From Alphaproteobacteria bacterium (GTDB taxonomy: Bacteria > Pseudomonadota > Alphaproteobacteria > Rhizobiales > Aestuariivirgaceae): 46,701 nucleotides of DNA. The stretch lies in NCBI GenBank assembly GCA_028868695.1, contig JAGWTZ010000021.1, positions 1 to 46,701 of the forward strand, read 5' to 3'. Shown one piece after another: positions 34,571 to 42,716 of this stretch; the stretch's first letter is position 1; each line of letters begins with the position of its first letter. A program made the translations under genes and the position numbers. The notes beneath the pieces are model-generated. The model was not told the DNA's origin, searched no databases, and saw only the letters and a program-made list of their open reading frames with translations.

Positions 34571-34999
34571 TCAGATGCCGTGTAAATTGCCGCGGATCGC
34601 GCCAAGGGCCGCATGCAACGCCTCCACCTGGGCGGTGTTCAGGCCCTTGGTGGCAGTGGCGCGGATGGATTTGGCGGTCGATTCAAATTCGCTCAGCACC
34701 TCATGGGCGGCTGGCCGCAGATAGATGTGGTAGGCGCGCCGGTCGTCCGGGGCGGGGCGGCGCTCCACCAATTTCAACTTCTCAAGCACGTCAATGTGGC
34801 GGGCCAGGCGGATGGGCTGCAGCTCCAGCAGCTCCGCGAGATCAACCTGGCGCACGCCCTCATGGCGCGAAATGTAATAGAGCGCGCGGGCCTGGGCGAA
34901 GGAGAGCGGCGTGCCGCCCATCTGCCGTTCAAAGGCACGGCGCAGCAGGCGCGAGACATCCGCCACCAGAAAGCCCCATGTGTCGCGGTTGGAATGCAA
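34571..34999 (-). CDS. MarR family regulator
   Basis: Winged-helix regulator ending IRGNLHGI. The DNA-binding core is GTPLSFAQARALYYISRHEG, VRQVDLAELLELQPIRLARHIDVLEKLKLVERRPAPDDRRAYHIYL, with the conserved D-x-R wing. The start is uncertain: there is no good ATG near the expected place. I use the TTG at 34997-34999 (142 residues); a GTG at 35039-35041 or ATGs further upstream are alternatives. Located in front of the efflux pair, it probably represses the operon until bound by a drug-like ligand. Confidence 0.82.
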   Translation of the reverse strand: MHSNRDTWGFLVADVSRLLRRAFERQMGGTPLSFAQARALYYISRHEGVRQVDLAELLELQPIRLARHIDVLEKLKLVERRPAPDDRRAYHIYLRPAAHEVLSEFESTAKSIRATATKGLNTAQVEALHAALGAIRGNLHGI

Positions 35000-35027
35000 G
35001 TGCGCCGATGCCCGTTTGCTAAATAAC

Positions 35028-35040
35028 TGATATAATATCA
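35028..35040. promoter_or_regulatory. Palindromic candidate MarR operator
   Basis: TGATATAATATCA is a perfect 13-bp palindrome in an AT-rich patch just upstream of the MarR gene, between it and the divergent PhzF gene. MarR proteins bind palindromes of this size, often over the -10 region, which the TATAAT-like centre resembles. Confidence 0.55.
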
Positions 35041-35174
35041 CTCGTATATTAATCGGTGCCACGGGGCAAGGCGAGGGTGCGGGCATCTCCCATGCGGCGC
35101 GGGCATGGCAGGGGTACAAGCGGAACAATGTTTTCGTTGCCCGCAACCTTTGGCTTTGCCATGTTCGCGGCATC

Positions 35175-36086
35175 ATGCAGCTTGAGTTTCACACGCTGGA
35201 CGTGTTCACCACCGCCAAGTTCTCCGGCAACCCGCTGGCGGTTGTGCTGGGGGCGGAACGCCTGTCCACCGAACAAATGCAAACCATCACGCGGGAGTTC
35301 AACCTCTCCGAGACAACCTTCGTCATGGCGCCGGAAAACCCTGCCAACACAGCCAAGGTGCGCATCTTCTTTCCGGGCGGCGAGATGCCCTTTGCCGGCC
35401 ACCCGACGCTGGGCACGGCCATCCTTCTTGCGTCCTTGCGCAACAAGCCGGAGTGCAACTTTGAAACCGAGATCAGGCTGGAACTGAAGGCGGGGCTCAC
35501 GCCGGTTCGCGTGTCGCGCATTGCGGGCCGCGCCCATGGCATGTTCACAGCACCTGTCATTCCCTTTGCTGCCAATGTGCCGCTGCCCGCCGTGGCCGAT
35601 GTGGCGCAAGCCTTGAGCCTTGCTCTTGAAGACATCGGCTTTGACGGGCACGGCCTTGCCTCGCTCGAAGGCGGCCCCAGGTTTTTCTACGTGCCGGTGA
35701 AGTCGCGTGCCGCGCTGGAGAAATCGCAAGTGCGCGAGCCTTATTGGAGCGCCTTGCTGAAACCCATGGCCGGGGTGGATGCCGCCTATCTCTACACGCG
35801 TGGCGGGGATGGGCCGCAGGCTGCGTTTCGCGCCCGCATGTATGCGCCCACGGGCGGCATTCCCGAAGACCCGGCCACCGGCTCGGCCACGGCGCTGCTG
35901 GCGGCGCAACTGCTCAAGGCCGAAAGGCTGGCTGATGGCCGCCATGCCTGGCAGTTGGAGCAGGGCTATGAAATGGGGCGGCCTTCCGATTTGCGGCTGG
36001 AGGCTGATGTGCAGGGCGGCAAGCTTGCCGCGGTGCGCGTCGGCGGCGGGGCCGTGCACATGATGAGTGGAGAAATTGAATTATGA
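35175..36086 (+). CDS. PhzF family isomerase/epimerase-like protein
   Basis: A 303-residue member of the PhzF fold. FSGNPLAVVLGAERLS, the catalytic-Glu region FNLSETTFV (Glu46), IFFPGGEMPFAGHPTLGTA and the late EDPATGSATALLAAQL are conserved. Most members outside phenazine clusters have unknown substrates; here there are no phenazine genes. The stop overlaps the DUF2269 start (ATGA). Confidence 0.9.
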   Translation: MQLEFHTLDVFTTAKFSGNPLAVVLGAERLSTEQMQTITREFNLSETTFVMAPENPANTAKVRIFFPGGEMPFAGHPTLGTAILLASLRNKPECNFETEIRLELKAGLTPVRVSRIAGRAHGMFTAPVIPFAANVPLPAVADVAQALSLALEDIGFDGHGLASLEGGPRFFYVPVKSRAALEKSQVREPYWSALLKPMAGVDAAYLYTRGGDGPQAAFRARMYAPTGGIPEDPATGSATALLAAQLLKAERLADGRHAWQLEQGYEMGRPSDLRLEADVQGGKLAAVRVGGGAVHMMSGEIEL

Positions 36087-36511
36087 GCCTGCATCAAGCC
36101 TTGTTGATTCTGCACCTGTTTTCCGTGGCCGTGGTGATGGGGGTTGGCGTGGCCAACATCGTCAGCTTCCGCGTCAGCCGCAATTCCAGCGGCGATGTGG
36201 CATTGGGCGTGGCCAAGGCGCGCGAGGCGACGCTGATCTATTCCGATATCTTCGTGCCGCTCTTGGTGCTGGCGGGCCTTGGTCTGCTCTGGAACAGGGG
36301 CGGGGCCTCAGACCTCAGCTTCTGGTTCCACATCAAGATGGCGGCAGTCGCGGCCTGGCTGATCAGCTTTGTGGTGATGCGCGTCATCATCCGGCGCTAT
36401 CTGAAATCGCGCGATGGCGCGCTGGTGCCGCGCATCCGGCTTCTGGCCCATGTGGCCATCTCGGGCGCCATGGTGGCGCTGATTTGCGCAGTGATGACCT
36501 TCGCCGGGTGA
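36083..36511 (+). CDS. DUF2269-like integral membrane protein
   Basis: A 142-residue protein with four hydrophobic segments (about 7-28, 55-72, 80-102, 120-141). The helical pattern and HLFSVAVVMGVGVANIVSF start resemble DUF2269 proteins. Translationally coupled to the PhzF gene by a four-base overlap. Function unknown. Confidence 0.7.
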   Translation: MSLHQALLILHLFSVAVVMGVGVANIVSFRVSRNSSGDVALGVAKAREATLIYSDIFVPLLVLAGLGLLWNRGGASDLSFWFHIKMAAVAAWLISFVVMRVIIRRYLKSRDGALVPRIRLLAHVAISGAMVALICAVMTFAG

Positions 36512-36554
36512 TCCGCCGCACCTTTCGCCTGCGTAAGGGGGCAAGGAGATGCCC

Positions 36555-36794
36555 ATGATCTTGAGACTTGCCGCCCTGGCTGCGCTATTCGTTGTTGTTG
36601 CCGATGGCGCAGGGGCTGTCAGCCTGCGCGAGGTGATCCGCGCCTGTGGCGATGACGGCAAGACCTATTGCCCCAAGGTGGGTTACGGCCAGCCGATGCA
36701 GGATTGCCTGATTGCCCATGAAAGCCAGCTTGGCGCGGCGTGCAAGGGCGTGGTGGGGAAGCTGAAGCAGGGTGAGCGCGTCACCCTGTTCTGA
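36555..36794 (+). CDS. Small secreted Cys-rich repeat protein
   Basis: A 79-residue protein with a signal peptide ending near GAGA (about 21). The mature part holds four cysteines: REVIRACGDDGKTYCPKV, QDCLIAHESQLGAACKGVV. The pattern of C-x6-C ... C-x11-C resembles one Cys-rich (GLG1-type) repeat. The ATG at 36555 is preceded by AAGGAG at good spacing; the ATG at 36549 is too close. Convergent with the first of the three 80-residue proteins. Confidence 0.72.
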   Translation: MILRLAALAALFVVVADGAGAVSLREVIRACGDDGKTYCPKVGYGQPMQDCLIAHESQLGAACKGVVGKLKQGERVTLF

Positions 36795-36799
36795 GCGCA

Positions 36800-37042
36800 T
36801 CAATCAATCTTGAGAATCTGCTTGGCCTGGGCGGCCACGTCCTGGCCGGCGCTGTCATTGCCGGCGCCACACAGTTGAATCGCCTGTTCGCGCAAGTCCG
36901 ACACTTCCTGCTTCTGGTCGGCAGGCAGCTTGCTCTTGGCCAGGGCCGCATCAATCTTGGCGATGTCGTCCTTGCAGGAACCGGCAAAGGCGGCTGGCGC
37001 GAGGGCCAGGCAAGCCGCAAGGGCGACGGTAAAACGGATCAT
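36800..37042 (-). CDS. 80-residue secreted two-cysteine protein A
   Basis: Unrecognised. Signal peptide to about residue 21 (MIRFTVALAACLALAPAAFAG), then SCKDDIAKIDAALAKSKLP and an all-helical remainder with a second Cys in AIQLCGAGND. It shares length, signal, the C-x2-D-[IF]-A-K start of the mature part and helical make-up with the next two genes, so the three look like diverged paralogues. Its second Cys sits about two helical turns earlier than in the other two. Confidence 0.7.
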   Translation of the reverse strand: MIRFTVALAACLALAPAAFAGSCKDDIAKIDAALAKSKLPADQKQEVSDLREQAIQLCGAGNDSAGQDVAAQAKQILKID

Positions 37043-37157
37043 GGTTGCACATCCCAAAACAGAGGCGAGTCGGTCATTCGCCTTGGCCAGTATAGGCGCA
37101 TTGTGACCATTTTGCGCCCGGGAATTGTGCGGCGGGCGGGTTGGTAAACGCGGCGTT

Positions 37158-37400
37158 TCAGCCCTTCTTGCCCATCATCAGGTTCAACCCCTTGATGGCG
37201 TCGGAGCAGGAGCGTTCGTCCTTCTGGTCCTTGGCCTTCTGCGCCTTCTCAACCAGCGCCTTGATGCGCGGCTTGGTGGTGTCGAGGCCCGTTGCCTTGG
37301 CGTCGGCGTTCACCTTGGCAAAATCCCCCTCGCAATCGGCATGCGCGGCCAAGGGGGCCAAAAGCATGGCGGCAGAAAAGATCAAGGCGGCAAATTTCAT
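37158..37400 (-). CDS. 80-residue secreted two-cysteine protein B
   Basis: Unrecognised. Signal peptide ends at AAHA, mature start DCEGDFAKVNADAKATGLD, then LVEKAQKAKDQKDERSC and a C-terminal LNLMMGKKG. Closest to protein C: both read DC-x2-DFAK ... T-x-LD ... LV-x-KA ... KDE-x2-C-x2-A-x3-LN-x-[LM]. A single disulfide joining two helices is likely. Confidence 0.72.
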   Translation of the reverse strand: MKFAALIFSAAMLLAPLAAHADCEGDFAKVNADAKATGLDTTKPRIKALVEKAQKAKDQKDERSCSDAIKGLNLMMGKKG

Positions 37401-37466
37401 GGCAACTCCTCAGCGCGGCATCCGGCCGGAGCTAAGGCCGCAATGGTTAAAAATGTCTGCAAACAA

Positions 37467-37497
37467 AAACCCCGGCCTGCAGGGCAGGCCGGGGCCG
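37467..37497 (-). terminator. Rho-independent terminator of protein C gene
   Basis: CCCCGGCCTG (37470-37479) pairs with CAGGCCGGGG (37485-37494). On the minus strand GTTTTTGTTT follows. Lies 30 bp after the stop of the protein C gene. Confidence 0.82.
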
Positions 37498-37526
37498 TCA
37501 TTCCCGGGTTTTGAACCCGGAGATGA

Positions 37527-37769
37527 TTACTTGGCGCCGAGCAGCTTGTTCAGGTCAGCCACGGCAGCGGTGCAGGCAGCTTCGTCCTTCTTGGTGGAAG
37601 CGTCGGTGGCCTTGGCCACGAGGTCCTTGGCGGCAGCCTGGCCCTTGTCGTCGAGCTTGGCGGTCTTCAGGGCTTCCTGGGCCTTGGCAAAGTCAGCGGC
37701 GCAGTCAGCGAAAGCCGGAGCGGCGAACAGGCTGGTGGCAATGGCGGAAGCAATGAGAATGCGGTTCAT
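37527..37769 (-). CDS. 80-residue secreted two-cysteine protein C
   Basis: Unrecognised. Signal peptide ends at PAFA, mature start DCAADFAKAQEALKTAKLD, then LVAKATDASTKKDEAACTAA and LNKLLGAK. It has its own terminator, so the paralogues are probably separate transcripts. The periplasmic, soluble, helical design suggests a small binding or buffering protein; the ligand is unknown. Confidence 0.75.
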   Translation of the reverse strand: MNRILIASAIATSLFAAPAFADCAADFAKAQEALKTAKLDDKGQAAAKDLVAKATDASTKKDEAACTAAVADLNKLLGAK

Positions 37770-37835
37770 GAGTGATACTCCATTTCAGATTTAGATTTAG
37801 CAAAGTGCCAAATATTTCAGCACGTTGCACTTACA

Positions 37836-37854
37836 CAGGGATGATTCATCCCTG
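37836..37854. promoter_or_regulatory. 19-bp palindrome upstream of protein C
   Basis: CAGGGATGATTCATCCCTG has 9-bp arms around one base, 67 bp upstream of the protein C start codon (minus strand). There is no T run, so an operator or a leader hairpin is more likely than a terminator. Confidence 0.4.
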
Positions 37855-38018
37855 CCGCCAAACTGGGTTTGGCTTGTGGCGGGAGGCTGGCGATTTGGTG
37901 ACAAAATTGTGGCAGCAACATTGACCTTTTGTCGCGGAACATGAACAGATTTTTAGTTGCCTTCGCAAACGCAGAAAACGCCGATGTTGCGGCGCGTCAT
38001 AGGCAGTGGCGATGGGGG

Positions 38019-38705
38019 TCAGCGGTCAGAGACCAGGCGGAAGCCGAGATAGGTGGGCGGTGTTCCCAGCGCGCAGCCGCCAGCCGCAGGGTTGCGCAGG
38101 AAGACGGGGATTTCGGCCTCATGGGCGCCTTCCACCTTGAAGGCCGGGCAATCATGCGCCGCCTTGCCCTCAAAGCCTTGCACGGCGCAGGTTGATGTCC
38201 ATTCCCAGACATTGCCGTCGAGATCAGAGATGCCATCTGCCGTCGTGGTGAAGGAGCCGGACTTGCGCACCGGGCCGCCGGGGCTTTCCTCCTGCCCATA
38301 ATTCGCGGCCCAGGCGAGGCGCGGGTCGGTGAACAGTGGCTCGGCTTTTGGCTTTTCGAGGCTGCGGTTCAGCCAGCGCCATTCATCCCGTGTGGGCAAG
38401 CGCAGGCCGCCGCCGCTCTTGGCATTGGCCCAGGCGAGATATTGGTGGATGTCGAAATAATTGACCCCCGTCACGGGCTGGGGGGAAGTTGGCGTGACGG
38501 GGGCCTTGGGGCTGAAAGTGCAGCCCTTGTCTTGAACGCAGAGAGCCCAATCGGCGGCAGTCACCTCAATCGGGGCGACATGGAGGATGTGGCCATCCGC
38601 CATCTTCACCGGAACCATGCGCTCGCGCAGCGAGGTATCATGCGGCAGCCCGGCCCAGGAAAGGATCAGGGCACCCACCGCCATGGCAACCGCGCTGCGC
38701 AGCAT
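38019..38705 (-). CDS. nirV: NirV-like formylglycine-generating-enzyme fold protein
   Basis: A 228-residue exported protein (signal or anchor 1-20) with the sulfatase-modifying-factor fold. VAPIEVTAADWALCVQD, PVTGVNYFDIHQYLAWANAKSGGGLRLPTRDEWRWL, GISDLDGNVWEWTSTC and LGFRLVSD at the end are family motifs. NirV is encoded next to nirK in many denitrifiers; its exact role is not settled. It starts 4 bp after nirK's stop, so it belongs to the same operon. Confidence 0.85.
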   Translation of the reverse strand: MLRSAVAMAVGALILSWAGLPHDTSLRERMVPVKMADGHILHVAPIEVTAADWALCVQDKGCTFSPKAPVTPTSPQPVTGVNYFDIHQYLAWANAKSGGGLRLPTRDEWRWLNRSLEKPKAEPLFTDPRLAWAANYGQEESPGGPVRKSGSFTTTADGISDLDGNVWEWTSTCAVQGFEGKAAHDCPAFKVEGAHEAEIPVFLRNPAAGGCALGTPPTYLGFRLVSDR

Positions 38706-38709
38706 GGCC

Positions 38710-39837
38710 TTAGCCCGAGATCGGCCGCGGCTTGGCGACTTGCATCATCAAGTCGTCATTCCACTGGCCATCCACCTTGAAGTGGGCAGTAGCACCCAGC
38801 ATCACGGCTTCGATGAGGTTGTGGTTCACATAGGCGTAGATGCCCGGCTGGCGGAACTTGTAGATGGCCGCGCCCGCAGAACCGCCGCGGATGAACCAGG
38901 TTTCAAAGTCGGTCTGCGGGGCATTGCCGAACTTGCCATGCTCCCAGACATAGTCGCCATGGCCGCCGATGAGGTGGGGCCTAGAGTCGCGGTTGGCCTG
39001 GGCGTGGATGATCAGCACATTGTCGCCCACCTTGGCCTTCATGGCCTTGTCGCCGGTGAGCGAGCCCACCGCGCCGTTGAACACCACATGGCTGGGGATC
39101 AGCCCGCGCATCACGTCGAGCGCCTCGGCCAGGTCTTCGCCCGCCGTCTCATACTTCTTGAAGGCGCCCTTCTCGGTGCGCGGGATGTAGAAGTCCTGCT
39201 CGCCAATGTAATAGGCCAGGTCATATTTCAGGGCGTTGCCCTTGCCGTCCTTCAGGCCGTCGCGCGGCAGAACCATCACGGCACCGTTCATGCCATGCAC
39301 CACGTGATAGGGGATCATCACATCGCCCGGCGCGCAGTGATAGACAAACACGCCCGGCTTGATCGCCTTCCAGCGCAGCACAACTTCCTGGCCGGGGAGG
39401 ATCTTGGTCAAGGCACCGCCGCCCAATGCGCCGGTGGAGGCGTGGAAGTCGATATTGTGCTCCATCTGGTTGGTGGGCAGGCTCTTCATCGTCAGTTCGA
39501 CATAGTCGCCCTCATGGCAGACGATGATCGGGCCAGGCACGGTGCCGTTATAGGCGAAGGCCCAGATCTCGGTGCCTTCCTTGTCGATGATGATCTTCTT
39601 TTCCTCGATGGTCATCGTTACTTCGACGACAACGGGGCCGCCCTTGGCCACCTGGTCATGCTGCGGCAGGCCGGGTGGGGGAACAAGTTCCTGCTTGACG
39701 CGCGGAAGCTTGGAAACATCCACCGCATCATCTGCCTGGGCCGCGGTTGTGGCCAGCGTGGCTGCCGCCGCGGCAGTAAGGGCGCCGACGCCCAAAAGGT
39801 TGCGCCGGGAAAATTGGAGGCCGTTCTTGTTGGTCAT
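38710..39837 (-). CDS. nirK: Copper-containing nitrite reductase NirK
   Basis: Periplasmic trimeric enzyme reducing nitrite to nitric oxide. The 375 residues have a twin-arginine-like leader (SRRNLLGVG) and two cupredoxin domains. Copper ligands are visible: [11 protein letters not shown] (two His), [19 protein letters not shown] (His, Cys, His, Met) and GGHGDYVW (the third type 2 His). The loop between Cys and the next His is one residue longer than in the Alcaligenes enzyme, as in the Rhodobacter-like group. The ATG at 39835-39837 gives the Tat leader. It lies 38 bp after the cupredoxin gene. Confidence 0.96.
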   Translation of the reverse strand: MTNKNGLQFSRRNLLGVGALTAAAAATLATTAAQADDAVDVSKLPRVKQELVPPPGLPQHDQVAKGGPVVVEVTMTIEEKKIIIDKEGTEIWAFAYNGTVPGPIIVCHEGDYVELTMKSLPTNQMEHNIDFHASTGALGGGALTKILPGQEVVLRWKAIKPGVFVYHCAPGDVMIPYHVVHGMNGAVMVLPRDGLKDGKGNALKYDLAYYIGEQDFYIPRTEKGAFKKYETAGEDLAEALDVMRGLIPSHVVFNGAVGSLTGDKAMKAKVGDNVLIIHAQANRDSRPHLIGGHGDYVWEHGKFGNAPQTDFETWFIRGGSAGAAIYKFRQPGIYAYVNHNLIEAVMLGATAHFKVDGQWNDDLMMQVAKPRPISG

Positions 39838-39875
39838 GATCAAATCTTTCTTGAAACCGGTGTTGGCGAGTGGGT

Positions 39876-40361
39876 TCACTTCACTTCGATCGTCGTCCAC
39901 ATGCCGGCCATGTAGTGGCCTGCCACATTGCAGAAGAGCACGTATTTGCCGGGGGCGAGATCAAGGATCAGCGAGGCGGACTTGTTGGGCATGATTTCCG
40001 AAACACTGCCCAGCACTTCGAGGCCCTGAGTGTCGACCTTGTTACGGCTTTGGTCATAGGTCAGCACCTGGCTTTCGTCGGTGATGCGCGCCACCTGCAC
40101 TTCGTGCACCAGCGAGGAGGCAAGGTTGGTGACATCGAGGCGAACAGCACCCGGGGTGGCAACCTTCGGGTTCACGGCCACGCCCATCGGGGCCTTGGAC
40201 ATATCCGCCTTCATGCCCATGCCAAGGCCCAATGGCTTGGAAAGGTCACCGCCGCCCATCTTGTCGATGAGGGTGACTTTCAGCACCGTCTCGGCAAAGG
40301 CGGCAGGGGCGAACAGGCTGGCAGCAAGCAGGGCGGCCGTGAGGGTCTTGTGCAACTTCAT
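39876..40361 (-). CDS. Periplasmic cupredoxin (type 1 copper protein)
   Basis: A 161-residue exported blue-copper protein. Signal peptide to about residue 23. Copper ligands are His86 (SLVHEVQV), Cys144, His149 and Met154 or Met151 in [13 protein letters not shown]. The C-x4-H-x4-M spacing is rusticyanin/sulfocyanin-like rather than that of plastocyanin. It precedes nirK and probably donates electrons to it, a role played by azurin or pseudoazurin elsewhere. First gene of the operon, with an AGAGGAGAA ribosome site. Confidence 0.87.
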   Translation of the reverse strand: MKLHKTLTAALLAASLFAPAAFAETVLKVTLIDKMGGGDLSKPLGLGMGMKADMSKAPMGVAVNPKVATPGAVRLDVTNLASSLVHEVQVARITDESQVLTYDQSRNKVDTQGLEVLGSVSEIMPNKSASLILDLAPGKYVLFCNVAGHYMAGMWTTIEVK

Positions 40362-40375
40362 GGGATTCTCCTCTA

Positions 40376-40398
40376 AAGATGCAACATAAATGCATCTT
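40376..40398 (-). promoter_or_regulatory. NsrR-type operator at the cupredoxin-nirK promoter
   Basis: A 23-bp inverted repeat: AAGATGCA on the left, AAATGCATCTT on the right. This fits the 11-1-11 NsrR consensus known from E. coli; the right half is a perfect match. If the FNR/NnrR box is at -41.5, the operator covers about -18 to +5, ideal for repression. An nsrR gene lies 3.6 kb away. Confidence 0.8.
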
Positions 40399-40414
40399 TA
40401 TGCGCAAGGCGGCA

Positions 40415-40428
40415 TTGATTTGGATCAA
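40415..40428 (-). promoter_or_regulatory. FNR/NnrR box of the cupredoxin-nirK operon
   Basis: TTGATTTGGATCAA is a perfect TTGAT-N4-ATCAA site for CRP/FNR-family activators such as NnrR, NnrR-like DNR or FnrL, centred 60 bp upstream of the cupredoxin start. Low oxygen or NO should activate the operon. Confidence 0.85.
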
Positions 40429-40442
40429 GCCGCTTGGGGGCA

Positions 40443-41339
40443 CTAATGCGGGGTGGAATTGAGGCTGATCAGCGCCGTGCCCATGATGGCGATGAAAGCG
40501 CCCGCCCAGGCAGCCATGCCAGGCCTCCTGCCGGTTCTCACCCAGACCATGGGCAGGATGACAATGGGCGTCATGGATGACAGGGTGGATACGATGCCGA
40601 CATTGCCGGATTTCAGCGCCGCCATCAGCAGCACCATGCCAAGCCCGGTGCCGAAAAAGGCGGAGGTGAAGATCAGCCCGAATTCCCGGCGGCTGATGGC
40701 GACATCACGGCGGCGCAGCGCCGGCAGGGCGGCGGCGGCCCAGAAGATCACTACGGCCACGCCAATGCGCACGGCCATGGCGGCAAAGGGGTCAACACCA
40801 CTCGCCATGGCAGGCCTGGCAAACAGGCTGCCCAGCGCCTGGCCGAAGGCGGTGACAACGCCCAGCGCAATGCCAAGGCTGGAAGCCTTGGGTTCCGATG
40901 CCCCCTGTTGCGCGGACATGTGGCCGGGCAGGGCCACGGCAACGAGAATGCCGATCAGCACATAGGCAATGCCAAGGCCCTGCCAGGCCTGGATGGTTTC
41001 GCCATAGGCGCCATAGGCCAAAGCCAGCGCAAAGGGTGAGGTGAGCGAGAACAGCAGGGCCGTGAGGCGCGGCCCGGCCTTGAAGATGGTGGCGAAATAG
41101 GTGGTGGAGGCGAATACAATGCCGAAGAAGCCGGAGGCTGCCAGTTCCTCAATCTGCTTTTGCCCCAGCGAGGCCCAGCCGCCCGTCACGGTGGCGGCCA
41201 GTGCCGTCATCACGAAAGCGGCACCCAGCTGCCAGCGCGCCAGCTGCAGCAGCGGCAGGCGGTTGTTGAGTGCGGCCACAAACATCGAGCTGAGGGCGAT
41301 GCAGAAGGCCGCGGCAAGGGCGAGGGAGTTGGAAAGCAA
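40443..41339 (-). CDS. EamA/DMT family permease
   Basis: A 298-residue membrane protein with ten hydrophobic segments in two EamA repeats (about 1-135 and 150-290). The second repeat ends LSSMTPIVILPMVWVRTGRRPGMAAWAGAFIAIMGTALI, as in drug/metabolite exporters. It ends 14 bp before the FNR box of the nirK operon on the same strand. Substrate unknown. Confidence 0.87.
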   Translation of the reverse strand: MLSNSLALAAAFCIALSSMFVAALNNRLPLLQLARWQLGAAFVMTALAATVTGGWASLGQKQIEELAASGFFGIVFASTTYFATIFKAGPRLTALLFSLTSPFALALAYGAYGETIQAWQGLGIAYVLIGILVAVALPGHMSAQQGASEPKASSLGIALGVVTAFGQALGSLFARPAMASGVDPFAAMAVRIGVAVVIFWAAAALPALRRRDVAISRREFGLIFTSAFFGTGLGMVLLMAALKSGNVGIVSTLSSMTPIVILPMVWVRTGRRPGMAAWAGAFIAIMGTALISLNSTPH

Positions 41340-41491
41340 ATTTAAGCCGTTGGTTGGGCCTTGCGCTTAGCCCAGTTCGCACCGGATGGGAATGCCGCGC
41401 TGCAATGATTGCCTTGGCCGCGGCGGCAGAGTTGCTTTAAAGCTGGTGCGCCGCGGCATGCAATTGCCCCGCGGGGCTGGGCGGAGGCGGA

Positions 41492-42709
41492 GTGGCACAG
41501 GCAGTGGTTGAAGAGGCGCGGCAAGGGGCGTGGGCGCAGGTTCTCAAGTCTCCCTTGTTCCGCGGCGCCACCTTGGCCTTGTTCCTTTCAGGCATCGGCA
41601 CCTCGGCCGCAGCGCCGCAAATTGTTTCGTTTCTGGTCAAGGACCTTGGAACATCCCTGCCGGTGGCCGGCCTTTATTACCTGACCAGCCTTGCAGCGCC
41701 TCTGGCCGGCTATGTCATCGGCCAATATTCCGACCGCTCGGGCATCAGGCTTGGGTTATTCCGCCTTTGCGCCGTCATGGGCTTTGTGGGCTGGGCCGCC
41801 ATGGCGCTCAGTGCGGCGGTGTGGCAACCCTTCGTGATCGGCGCATTGCTTCTGGCATTTTCCACGGCCGCGACACCGCAGATCTTTGCCGCAGTCCATG
41901 ATGAATTGAAACACCATCCCGGACACGCCAATGAAAGCGTGGTGGGCATCATCCGCATGGCGCTCACGGCAGGCTGGATCGTCGGCCCCGTGCTGGGCGC
42001 GTGGCTGGGCACGGCTTACGGCCTGCGGGCCATGCTGTGGGCCACGGCGCTGTGCTGGCTGGCGCAGATTCTTCCGCTGGGCACGCTGCGTTCGGCACCG
42101 GGCGGGAAGGAAGGTGCGGGCGGCAAGGCGGCGGGCCATGTGGGCTTGCGCGAAATGCTTCCACTGCTGGCCTTCACCGGCTTGTTTGTGATGGTTTATG
42201 TGGGAGAGCCGATAAAATACGGCTTCCTGCTTCTCTACATGGAAGACAAGCTTCACACCGGGCCTGCCATGCGTGGCGCGGTCATCGGCATCCAGCCATT
42301 CATTGAGCTCCTCATCATGCCCTTCAGCGTCATGCTCGGAAGACGGCTGGGGAATTTCTGGCTCATGTGCATTGCCGCGGCCTGTGGCGTTGCGGCCAAC
42401 CTGTGCTTTGCGATGTGGCCCAGCCTGGCCAGCATGTTCGTGGGGCAAATCCTGATGGGCGGGGTCTGGGGCCTGTTCATGGTGTTGGGCCTCATTGTGG
42501 CGCAGCGCCTGTTGCCGCGGGCGGTCGCCACAGCGTCAGCCATTTTCATGAGCGCGATGCCCCTGGGCTCGGCCATCGGCGGCGTGGTGGGCGGGCTCGG
42601 CGTTGCGGCGCTTGGGCTGCCAAGCGTGTTCTTCCTGCCTGCCATATTCGGTGTGCTGGCCATGGCCGGCCTTGCGGCGATGGCCATGGGCGGCAAGGGC
42701 GGGAATTGA
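41492..42709 (+). CDS. MFS exporter, sugar-efflux (Set) type
   Basis: A 405-residue transporter with about 12 membrane segments. ALFLSGIGTSAAAPQIVSFLVKDLG, GYVIGQYSDRSGIRLGLF (motif A region) and GEPIKYGFLLLYMEDKL resemble SetA/SetB sugar efflux proteins. The start is the GTG at 41492, preceded by GGAGGCGGA. Substrate not predictable. Confidence 0.85.
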   Translation: MAQAVVEEARQGAWAQVLKSPLFRGATLALFLSGIGTSAAAPQIVSFLVKDLGTSLPVAGLYYLTSLAAPLAGYVIGQYSDRSGIRLGLFRLCAVMGFVGWAAMALSAAVWQPFVIGALLLAFSTAATPQIFAAVHDELKHHPGHANESVVGIIRMALTAGWIVGPVLGAWLGTAYGLRAMLWATALCWLAQILPLGTLRSAPGGKEGAGGKAAGHVGLREMLPLLAFTGLFVMVYVGEPIKYGFLLLYMEDKLHTGPAMRGAVIGIQPFIELLIMPFSVMLGRRLGNFWLMCIAAACGVAANLCFAMWPSLASMFVGQILMGGVWGLFMVLGLIVAQRLLPRAVATASAIFMSAMPLGSAIGGVVGGLGVAALGLPSVFFLPAIFGVLAMAGLAAMAMGGKGGN

Positions 42710-42716
42710 GCGCCAG

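Noticed and set aside
35049-36059. 336-codon minus-strand open frame opposite the PhzF gene
   Set aside because: The PhzF motifs on the plus strand are decisive; this frame is a shadow.
38587-39915. 442-codon plus-strand open frame across nirK and nirV
   Set aside because: Shadow of nirK/nirV, both with intact motifs on the other strand; His/Ala-rich nonsense product.
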